Part shown: piece after piece, positions 35,501-43,072 of the stretch
Numbering within the stretch: position 1 is the first letter of the stretch
How the letters are laid out: each line of letters opens with the position of its first letter
From: Phytopythium helicoides
Taxonomy: Eukaryota > Oomycota > Peronosporomycetes > Pythiales > Pythiaceae
Direction: 5' to 3'
DNA: 64,000 bases
Assembly (NCBI GenBank): GCA_024867545.1
Contig: JANFNE010000043.1
Location: forward strand, 248,001-312,000
Position numbers and translations under genes: made by a program
The notes under the pieces: model-generated
The model's database searches: none
Seen by the model: the letters and a program-made list of their open reading frames with translations, nothing else
What the model was told of the DNA's origin: nothing

Positions 35501-36781
35501 GCGGAACAGCATTGCGACATTCTCGCCCGAGGTGGTGGCCTCCTTGTCCGCGGGAGCCGCGTCGGCGGCGCCAGACCCGAAGCCCTGGGTCCACAGGAAG
35601 CGAGAAACGTCGTTGCGCTGAGGGCACCCGTACCCGAGGTTCTGCACATAGCGCGAGACCTCGTCCCACTCACCGCGGTACATGACCTCACCGTCGTGCA
35701 GCACAATGGCCGTTTCGGCGCGGCCGCTCTCATCAGCCGACTCATGCAGTAGAGAGATGATGATGACCTTGCGCAGCCACTTGGACAGGCGGCGATGCAC
35801 CGAAATGAAGTCGAAGGACGCCGCCGAGTCCACGTACACCTGGTCCATGATGATCACGTCCGAATTGCCCGCTGCCTGCGCGCGCTGGCGCACCGGGAAT
35901 TCGGGGAACAGCAGCGTGAACTGGCGCGCGAGCTCCCATGCAGCCTCTCGCTCCTCAGCTCGCTGTGCAACGAGCTGCGCGGCGTCGCCCTCGGGCTTGC
36001 TTGCAGCCAGCAAGTGGTAGCGACAGAAGGCGCGCGCATACAGGAAAAGCTCGCTAGGCGTCACGGTCTCAAAGCTCTTGCCGCGGCGAGTCAGGTAGGC
36101 CGTAAACTCGGGCAGCCATTTCTTGACGTCCTGACCAGCCACTGCGCTCGAAGAGGTCGTGGTGGTGGACGAGACCGCGACCTGGCCGTCGGCGCCCGTG
36201 GTCGTTGTCGTCGTCGTCGATGTCTTGGCAAGCCCCTTGACCGACGTGAGCAGATTCGGGCTCGCGCTGCCGGCCGAGATGACGCGTCCGCCGACCACGG
36301 TGGTCATGCCCGCGGTCTTGTAGACGCGCGTGGGCGTCGACGTCGCGGACGACGTCGTCGTTGTTGTCGTTGTTGTCGTTGTTTCTTGGTTTTTCTCACT
36401 TGACAGCAGCACGCTACTGGACGCACTCACATTCAGGGGCTCGGTCTCGGGCTCCCTGGCCCGCGCCGTGCCCGACAGTTCACTCACGCTCTCAAAGTCC
36501 TCCACCGCCTCGCTTGTCTCGGTCACCTCGCCGCTCGCCGTGGTCGTCGTCGTCTTGGTCGTGGTCGTGGTCGTGCCGCCCGGCCGCGAGACCTGCACGC
36601 GCGTGGTCGTGGTCACGGCGCCGTCCTTGGCCACGGTCTCCTCCTCGCTCGACAGCTCGACGAGCGTGCCGCTGGACTCGCCCGAGACCTCGACGAGCGT
36701 CTCGGTCGTCTCCTGGGCGTTCGTCTCCGCCGCCTTGGCGGCCTGCGCCTTGTCCTGCTCAGTCGACTCGGCGCCGCCCAT
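6426..36781 (-). CDS. giant annexin/ABC-like dumbbell protein with about 8,500 residues of Thr/Glu/Val repeats
   Basis: I read this 30.4-kb minus-strand stretch as one intronless gene (about 10,100 codons). It is open from 36781 to 25730 and again from 10658 to the stop at 6426; between these the same protein repeats continue in overlapping open segments whose frame changes about 13 times. The start MGGAEST is preferred over an in-frame ATG at 36973 because the paralogue at 562 begins with it. Order: Thr-rich leader, PDR-like ABC module, annexin core, 258-bp repeats, 306-bp repeats with two islands, 270-bp repeats, annexin core, ABC-like module, tail. All unit lengths (60, 87, 258, 270, 306) are multiples of three. 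There is no signal peptide, so a cytosolic protein held at membranes is the likeliest reading (inference). Alternative: two or more separate genes whose repeats have met, since the frame breaks fall only in repeat DNA. Confidence 0.6.
8555..15165 (-). repeat. 270-bp coding minisatellite, about 25 copies
   Basis: Each 90-residue unit holds GTPSTKTTTTTSEESVEET, DGQTIIRRVVRGGAAV, GGAATAGATTYVIES and a second DGQTIIRRVVRG. Copies differ at a few positions (Gly or Asp in ES(G/D)STTET, Ala or Thr in GGAAV(A/T)GG). Copies from about 11,990 to 15,110 are almost base-for-base identical. One-base insertions break the frame at 10590-10591, 10669-10670, 10823-10824, 10863-10864, 11212-11213, 11675-11676 and 11907-11908. 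Confidence 0.95.
26765..27065 (-). other. non-repeat island with WWQFW motif (second in the protein)
   Basis: About 100 residues interrupt the repeats: SSMKSVAGSVVVATAAVVTS, then a Lys-rich stretch, then PWWQFWDDSSSKTEEEETV, then SSESTKLAETSTTTSE. The island is a near copy of the one at 30155-30475. These Trp/Phe residues are the only aromatic cluster within the repeat arrays, which suggests a docking or anchoring site (inference). Confidence 0.8.
30155..30475 (-). other. non-repeat island with WWQFW motif (first in the protein)
   Basis: Same layout as the 26765-27065 island: SSMTSVAGSAVVATAAVVVS, a Lys-rich stretch ending KKAAKT, PWWQFWDDSSSKTDEEETV, then STETTKLAETSTTTSE. The two islands differ at scattered residues, so the duplication is older than most repeat homogenisation around them. 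Confidence 0.8.
30486..30746 (-). repeat. 87-bp coding repeat, 3 copies
   Basis: Three 29-residue units built from TEVTEVTESTEVTETVEAV and ETIEETVEET, with 87-bp spacing. They bridge the 258-bp and 306-bp arrays and share pieces of both. Confidence 0.85.
30747..34225 (-). repeat. 258-bp coding minisatellite, about 13.5 copies
   Basis: Each 86-residue unit holds ETSTVEETTETTEDGKTIIR, RVVRGAPTTVTTTSSGDTTE, TVETIEETVEETTEVTEDGQ, TIVRRVVRGG and AAAGGATYVVESGSSD. Copies are nearly identical; the second copy in the protein has Gln for Glu in STV(E/Q)ETTE (about 33950). The frame is unbroken through the whole array. The DGxTIxRRVVRG core is shared with the 270-bp units. Confidence 0.95.
34226..36781 (-). 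other. N-terminal head of the giant protein: Thr-rich leader, degenerate ABC module, annexin core
   Basis: Residues 1-220 are Thr/Ser-rich with poly-Thr runs. Residues 222-300 hold WLPEFTAYLTRRGKSF and an alpha-helical stretch of unknown type. Residues 305-440 resemble the second half of a PDR/ABCG nucleotide-binding domain: VIIMDQVYVDSAASFDF stands where Walker B and the D-loop (MDEISTGLDSAATFD) would be, followed by LHDGEVMYRGEWDEVSRYVQ and NLGYGCPQRNDVSRFLW. No Walker A (GxxGxGKS) or LSGGE signature is visible, so ATP hydrolysis is unlikely. Residues 498-845 form four annexin repeats; repeat 3 keeps the Ca2+-loop form KAGEGTWGTD. The head ends in a basic run (RIIRRIIRR) before the first repeat unit. 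Domain identities rest on motif recognition. Confidence 0.75.
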
Positions 36782-37689
36782 ACTCGTTCGTCTCGCTCGG
36801 CTCTCGCTCGGCTCTCGCTCGGCTCTCGCTCTCCGCGCAAAAGCCGCAATGGGCGCGCGCACGCCTCGCTCTCCGCGGGCCGCCGCACCCCAGTCTCGTC
36901 CACGCGCGGCTGCAGCATAGCGCCGCGCATCTCCGTTCGGCGCGGGGGGAAGGCTGCCGGAAGGCTCCGCCACGTGCGCCTATGGGCCTCACTATGCCCC
37001 CCCAGGAAGCGTAGAAATCAGTCGGCTCGCGCGAGCCAATCAGGATCGCGCCGTGACCCGGCTGACAGGTGGATGCACCGTCGACACCTCCCGCCGTCGT
37101 GGCGAGCGAGTGATTTGGAGACTTGCAATGTTGCGGTCCAGCAGCGGACCAGCGCGCAACTCAGGTCTGGAGCCGGCAATTTTTCATCCGAACGGCGGCC
37201 ACCCTGGACTCCTGGCGAGGACGCCTTGGCCGAGGCGACGGCCGGCTCAATGGCCAGGAGACGCGACGACGCTCGGTGAACGAGCAGCTACAGCGGGAAG
37301 GAGCGCGTCGAGCTACTTAAGGGGGCCTGGGCGAGCTTGCAGCGCCACGTTGGCCCTGGGCGGACCTCAACTGCGGGTGGACAAGCCACCGATCGCGGCT
37401 GATGGGAAATGAGCTGGAGCGCTCTCTTGCAGCCAAAGACGGAGGAGCCGCCTGCAATCACTGTCCATCACATCGCTGGCCCAAGGAACCATCGATCTTC
37501 TCGGTCATGCCGTGCGGGAAGCGGACCTCATGGCCATTGCTGCTGACATGTAGTGAGGACTCGCTCCTGTCGTTGTGCGTTGCGTTGGATGAAGCTGAAC
37601 ATTAGGTCGAGCAGGTAGCTTCCGATAGCCTCAGAGCAGTTGTGGTAGGCTTCAACGATCTCGTGGAGCGCAACCAAATTGCCTCCACG
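36782..37689. promoter_or_regulatory. upstream flank of the giant gene and of the first plus-strand annexin pseudogene
   Basis: A divergent spacer. A CCAAT-type element (GAGCCAATCAG, about 37034-37044) lies roughly 255 bp upstream of the giant gene's ATG; the same word, in the other orientation relative to the gene, lies upstream of the 562 gene. From about 36977 the sequence is duplicated at 40647. Core promoter positions cannot be fixed. Confidence 0.3.
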
Positions 37690-38943
37690 TCGAACCAATG
37701 CGTTGCGTCACCGTCGATGTTCGCAACCCTGATACTTCTTCGCTCAACTTGAAGAAGGTGATCCTGACGGCGAGGTGGCGGAGTTCGACGGGTTGGTGCA
37801 CACGTCTGCGAAGGCTGCTGCGGACGCAGTCGCGCTGTACAAGGCCGGCGAGGGTCGTATGGTCACGGACGAGGCGACGTTCATCAATATCCTGCTGCTG
37901 AGCCCCGCGGAGCACGTGAAGAACATCGACGCTGCGTACACGGCCAAGTACAAGACGACTGTGGCTACCGCGATCTCGAAGGAGTTCTCGGGCGACGCCA
38001 AGGAGGCGCTGCTGTACTACATCCGCTGGATCCTGCAGCGCTTCGAGCTGCTGGCCGAACTGTTCGAGAGCTCGCTGAAGGCTGCGAGCAAGGACTCGTA
38101 CAGCCTGAGCGCGTGGGTGGTGCGCTACTACGTGCTGTTGGTGCAGATCCGCATTTCGTACAAGCTCAAGTTCGGCGTGGAGCTACGCGAGCGCATCCAG
38201 CGTGTTGCGACAGGCGAGTACGGATGGCTGCTGCTGTCGGTGTTTGACTCGGCGGTGTCGGCTGCGGCTAGCGCCGACGCCGGTGCAGCTATTGGGGCCG
38301 GTGCAGCTGCCGGCGGTGCTGCCGGCGGTGCTGCCGGCGGTGCTGCTGGTTTTGCTGCTGGCAGTGCAAGTGGTAGCTTTGCTGCTGGCGCGAGTGCTAG
38401 TGGCAGCGCAAGCGCTAGTGGCAGCGCGAGTGCTAGTGGCAGTGTGAGCGCGTCAGGCGCCGTTGCTGCGAGCGGTGCGGCCGCCGGATCTGCGGCGTGG
38501 CTGCTGGTGTCGTGGAAGAGCTTCTACTCCCGCTACGTGATTGACTACGCGAATGGCGTGTCGCTGACTTTCTCTGCGGAGATTGACGCGGCTGTGGAGG
38601 AAGTGAAGCGCCTGGTGTCGGGTTCGAGTGTGGACGAGAAGGCGCTGGCGACGCTATTCCTGAGGTACAGTGTGGAGTACCGCTACCTGATCTGGGTGCG
38701 GTACTGGATCCTGTACAAGCAGAGCCTGACGGTGTACATCAAGAGCTCTGGCAGCTACGCGGTGCTGCTGCAGATGCTCCTGCAGCCGCTTGTGCATACA
38801 GAGGCGCACATCCTGCGCAAGGCTACCAAGGGCCTGGGCACGACCGAGGGGTGGATCTACCCGGTGGTGATGGCTCGGTCGAACGTCGAGATCGCGCTCC
38901 TGAAGAAGACGTACGCGGAGCTGTACAGTGATGACCTGACATA
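36977..38943. repeat. segmental duplication, copy 1
   Basis: Starts CGCCTATGGGCCTCACTATG and matches 40647-42560 along its length with small indels and substitutions. It includes both the non-coding upstream part and the annexin pseudogene. By eye, identity is well above 90%. Confidence 0.85.
37690..38943 (+). pseudogene. annexin pseudogene, copy 1
   Basis: From about 37775 the plus strand is open to a stop at 38942-38944, but no ATG stands at its head. Upstream, the pieces LNLKKVILT and GEVAEFD correspond to one annexin stretch (compare VVILAALRGEVAEFDAS at the end of the giant gene) but lie in different frames, with bases missing between them. Content in order: annexin repeat 3 (KAGEGRMVTDEATF), repeat 4 (RFELLAELFESSLKAASKD), a Gly/Ala/Ser linker of about 65 residues, repeat 1 (YANGVSLTFSAEIDAAVEEV), and repeat 2 (KGLGTTEGWIYPVVMARSNV), which stops abruptly after AELYSDDLT. 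It lacks a complete core at both ends. A transcribed, partial protein cannot be excluded. Confidence 0.7.
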
Positions 38944-39499
38944 GGTCAACCACGACGGTCGCGAGCTCTAGCATGGCTAAACTGCAGGCAAGGAGCAGAC
39001 AAGCGTACAGTACAGTAGTGCGCAAGACGGTGCCTGCGATGGTGAAGTGAAGAGACAATCTGATAAAAAAACCGGTACTACCGGTTAAATATGGAAATGC
39101 ACCGGTATGACTACATTACTCTTATGTATCTCTATTTTTGAATATATACCTCTATCAATACATAGTCATTTAAAATTGATACAAAATTATTTGTACCAAC
39201 ACTTTTAATAGCTCTTTAACTCCATGGTAAAAGTTCAATGTTTAGCAAAGTTGGAAGTTCTGAAGAGGCACCACACAGTTGATGGCATTCACTAAGATCA
39301 TAGCTCTCGTCCGCGCTCCGTACAGCAGCGGAGCACTCCAAGACGCCGTGTAGCAAGTATTGAAAGGTCAAGCTACCAGAGGTGTATGGAATTTCACTCT
39401 ATACGATGTTTTTCAACGAAAGTTGGTACACTGGTGAGTGACTCTCGAAGCAGTTTGCCTATAAAAACTCCTTATATAAAATTATCTCGTCTGGAGATC
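38944..39499. other. AT-rich spacer
   Basis: Clearly more AT-rich than its surroundings, with several TATATA-like words. No coding evidence. It follows the end of duplication copy 1. Confidence 0.4.
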
Positions 39500-40414
39500 T
39501 CAAGAAGTTCGTAGGAGCGTAGTCGACAAATTGCGCTCGATCATGGAATGCTTTAGCGTGGTCTTTGCCTTTGGGAGGTTGATCAGCACCACAAGCGTTT
39601 CCTCAATCTCATAGCCATGCTCTGTGAACGTCCTGATGTGTTTTGCCTTGCGCTTCGAAAAAGCATACGGGCGGCCGACCTTGGACAAATATTTGTCCTT
39701 ACCGCTCCTGTTTCGGAGTCGAAGCAGGCAAAGGTGTCCCTTCATAGCTATTGTTTTCATGTAGTCCATCGCATGAAACACGCCTTGTATCGTCAGATAC
39801 ATCTGTGGTACACGCTTCTCCATGACGTATAAGTAGTGCAGCTGATGTTGAAAGCAGTCAAACACACTGAGGCCGAACCCGAACGCGGTTGCCACATGTG
39901 GAGCGTAGAAAAAAAGGCCGCCGTTATAGGCCACGCCTCTTGTCTTTACGTGATGAACTTCCTCCTTTACATCAACGAACAGATGCTTGACAGCGTCAGA
40001 ATGCAAAATACGAGGGGGCTTGATGATGTCTGCTTCAAGAACAGTTGCTGGTGCTGGCTGGCGGTACTGGCGTGGGCCAGTTGCCGTGTTCGTCATGCGG
40101 GTGCGCGGTACGCTAACCACTCTCTCGCCGAAATTATTGCCGAGTACCGGCATGTATTCGCGCGGTGGTAATGGGACGCGCGCATCATACGACTCAGCCG
40201 TGGACGTACAGCTGATGGTCATAGCCGTGTACGTGAGCGGTGGTAGCGGGACGCGGCTGTCGTACATGGCCGTGTGTGCCTGCTGTCGGCTGAGGCTGGT
40301 GCTGCCTCCTGTTGCTCGCGCTGGCGTTCTCGTGCTGCATGGAGGGCCTGCCATGTAGCTCCTCATCTTGGAGCGAAGTTCTCTTCTGCTCGTCACGAAA
40401 TCTGCTTGAAGCAT
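39500..40414 (-). CDS. unrecognised 304-residue protein
   Basis: Open from an ATG at 40414 to a stop at 39500; the frame extends a few codons further without an ATG. The N-terminal third is Pro/Thr/Arg-rich with the near-repeated segments YDSRVPLPPLTYTAM and YDARVPLPPREYMPV. The C-terminal half looks like a compact fold, rich in His, Tyr and Phe (YNGGLFFYAPHVATAFGFGL, FDCFQHQLHYLYVMEKRVPQ), and ends in a basic region (SGKDKYLSKVGRPYAFSKRK). I recognise no family, signal peptide or membrane segment. It sits between the two annexin duplications. The mixed composition and single long frame support coding, but no homologue can be named. Confidence 0.45.
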   Translation of the reverse strand: MLQADFVTSRRELRSKMRSYMAGPPCSTRTPARATGGSTSLSRQQAHTAMYDSRVPLPPLTYTAMTISCTSTAESYDARVPLPPREYMPVLGNNFGERVVSVPRTRMTNTATGPRQYRQPAPATVLEADIIKPPRILHSDAVKHLFVDVKEEVHHVKTRGVAYNGGLFFYAPHVATAFGFGLSVFDCFQHQLHYLYVMEKRVPQMYLTIQGVFHAMDYMKTIAMKGHLCLLRLRNRSGKDKYLSKVGRPYAFSKRKAKHIRTFTEHGYEIEETLVVLINLPKAKTTLKHSMIERNLSTTLLRTS

Positions 40415-40476
40415 GAGTGCATGACGATTGGTCCAAAAACTAACCAATCACGATCAAGAAAACTTAAAATGTGATA

Positions 40477-40618
40477 CCTCCGAAAACAATTGTGACTACC
40501 TCTGAAAATCCTTAACATTAGCACGTTCGCGGAACAGCAGAGGCGCGTCTACCTCTGAAAACCCTTAGTGTCAACGGCATTAAGGATTTTCAGAGGTATA
40601 CATATACGTTTTCGGAGG
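40477..40618. repeat. fold-back (MITE-like) element
   Basis: Nested inverted repeats. The outer pair is CCTCCGAAAAC (40477-40487) and GTTTTCGGAGG (40608-40618). The inner pair is TACCTCTGAAAATCCTTAA (about 40497-40515) and TTAAGGATTTTCAGAGGTA (about 40580-40598). About 65 bp lie between the inner arms. No coding capacity. It ends about 30 bp before duplication copy 2 begins. Confidence 0.6.
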
Positions 40619-40646
40619 GGCCTTCGATGACACCTCCGAGGTTCCG

Positions 40647-42561
40647 CCTATGGGGCTCACTATGGCCCCCAGGAAGCGTAGAAATCAGTCGGCTCGCGCG
40701 AGCCAATCAGGATCGCGCCGTGACCCGGCTGACAGGTGGATGCACCGTCGACACCTCCGTGGCGAGCGAGTGATTTGGAGACTTGCAACGTTGCGGTCCA
40801 GCAGCGGACCAGCGCGCAACTCAGGTCTGGAGCCGGCAATTTTTTGTTGTTTTTCCCCCGAGCGGCGGCCACCATGGACTCCCGACGAAAAAACGCCTTG
40901 GCTGAGGCGACGGCCGGCCCAGCGGACAGGAGACGCGACGACGCTCGGTGAACGAGCAGCTACAGTGGGAATGAGCACCCCATACGAGCTACTTTCGGGG
41001 GCCTCGACGAACTTGCAGCGCCACGTTGGCCCTGGGCGGACCTCAACTGCGGGTGGACAAGCCACCGATCGCGGCTGATGGGAAATGAGCTGGAGCGCTC
41101 TCTTGCAGCCAAAGACGGAGGAGCCGCCTGCAGCCACTGTCCATCACATCGCCGGCCCAAGGAACCATCGATCTTCTCGGTCATGCCGTGCGGGGAGCGG
41201 ACCCCATGGCCATTGCTGACATGTAGTGAGGACTCGCTCCTGTCGCTGTGCGTTGCGTTGGATGAAGCTGGATGTTAGGTCGAGCAGGTAGCTTCCGACA
41301 GCCTCAGAGCTGTTGCGGGAGGCTTCAACAATCTCGTCGAGCGCAACCAAATTGCCTTCACGTCGAACCGATGTGTTGCGACGTTCGCAACCCTGATACT
41401 TCTTCGCTCGACTTGAAGAAGGTGATCCTGACGGCGAGGTGGCGGAGTTCGACGCGTCGGTGCACACGTCTGCGAAGGCTGCTGCGGATGCAGACGCGCT
41501 GTACAAGGCTGGTGAGGGTCGCATGGGTACGGACGAGACGACGTTCATCAACATCCTGCTGCTGAGCCCCGCGGAGCACGTAAAGAACATCGACGCTGCG
41601 TACACGGCCAAGTGTGGCTGCCGCAATCTCGAAGGAGTTCTCGGGCGACGCCAAGCAGGCGCTGCTGTACTACATCCGCTGGATCATGCAGCGCTTCGAG
41701 CTGCTGGCCGAATTGTTCGAGAGCTCGCTGAAGGCTGCGAGCAAGGACTCGTACAGCCTGAGCGCGTGGGTGGTGCGCTACTACGTGCTGTTGGTGCAGA
41801 TCCGCATTTCGTACAAGCTCAAGTTCGGCGTGGAGCTACGCGAGCGCATCCAGCGCGTTGCGACAGGCGAGTACGGATGGCTGCTGCTGTCGGTGTTTGA
41901 CTCGGCGGTGTCGGCTGCGGCTAGCGCCGACGCCGGTGCAGCTATTGGGGCCGGTGCAGCTGCCGGCGGTGCTGCCGGCGGTGCTGCTGGTTTTGCTGCT
42001 GGGAGTGCAAGTGGTAGCTTTGCTGCTGGCGCGAGTGCTAGTGGCAGCGCGAGTGCTAGTGGCAGCGTGAGCGCGTCAGGCGCCGTTGCTGCGAGCGGTG
42101 CGGCCGCCGGATCTGCGGCGTGGTTGCTGGTGTCGTGGAAGAGCTTCTACTCCCGCTACGTGATTGACTACGCGAACGGCGTGTCGCTGACTTTCTCTGC
42201 GGAGATTGAGGCGGCTGTGGAGGAGGTGAAGCGCCTGGTGTCGGGCTCAAGTGTGGACGAGAAGGCGCTGGCGACGCTATTCCTGCGGTACAGCGTGGAG
42301 TACCGCTACCTGATCTGGGTGCGGTACTGGATCCTGTACAAGCAGAGCCTGACGGTGTACGTCAAGAGCTCTGGCAGCTACGCGGTGCTGCTGCAGATGC
42401 TCCTGCAGCCGCTCGTGCATACGGAGGCGCACATCCTGCGCAAGGCTACCAAGGGCCTGGGCACGACCGAGGGGTGGATCTACCCGGTGGTGATGGCTCG
42501 GTCGAACGTCGAGATCGCGCTCCTGAAGAAGACGTACGTACGCGGAGCAGCCGTTCAGTGA
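40647..42561. repeat. segmental duplication, copy 2
   Basis: Counterpart of 36977-38943. It differs by small indels, for example an inserted TTGTTGTTTTTCCCC-like stretch near 40841-40858 and an 11-bp deletion near 41612. The match ends about 42540, where the sequence diverges. Confidence 0.85.
41370..42561 (+). pseudogene. annexin pseudogene, copy 2
   Basis: Same content and order as copy 1 (repeat 3, repeat 4, shorter Gly/Ala/Ser linker, repeat 1, repeat 2). It shares the upstream break between LDLKKVILT and GEVAEFDAS, so that damage predates the duplication. It adds an 11-bp deletion after AAYTAK (about 41612) that shifts the frame. The 3' end runs into unrelated sequence after LLKKTYVRGAAVQ, with a stop at 42559-42561. 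Clearly non-functional as a full annexin. Confidence 0.75.
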
Positions 42562-43072
42562 GTTTGTTTTGGGAGCTCAATCAGATGTGACGGAGCACGC
42601 TTGGAGCTCGTTCGAGGGGGTCTCGATGGGGAGCCAGCCAGGAGTGCTTGGTGCTTGTTATCGACGCCAAGCAAGTCGGGCGTGAAGCCTGCAATGCGTC
42701 GGCGACGAAGTCGATGTTGGGCTCGCTTCAACACAGTCCCCAAACCTCCATCATTACCTACTTGGTAAAATTCAATAACAATGTTTATGGTAGTTGTATG
42801 TTCCTCCGCCTGTCAGAAGCGATCTTGACAGATTGTGAGTTTGAAGTGTTGGCGGTCTTCATAACAAATAACTGGCTGCCAGGTCGTATGATATTTCGCA
42901 GTTCAAATACAGGTATCATCTAGAATAACTCCGCATCGTCTTCCCCGATATATCTGTCGTGGGAGGTTTTTCCCCGCCACCGCCCGTTAGAACGCCACTC
43001 CCGCACTTCCCCTCATCGAACGCTAACGGCCGGCGCTGTTCGTATCGCGCCGGCAACTTGCCGAGCGCCATC
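42562..43072. other. spacer and presumed promoter of the BED-finger gene
   Basis: No gene seen. The last 130 bp before 43073 turn GC-rich and should hold the promoter. Confidence 0.35.

Noticed and set aside
36782..36973. N-terminal extension of the giant protein from the ATG at 36973
   Set aside because: The 64 extra residues are Arg/Ala-rich and unlike the paralogue, which starts at MGGAEST.
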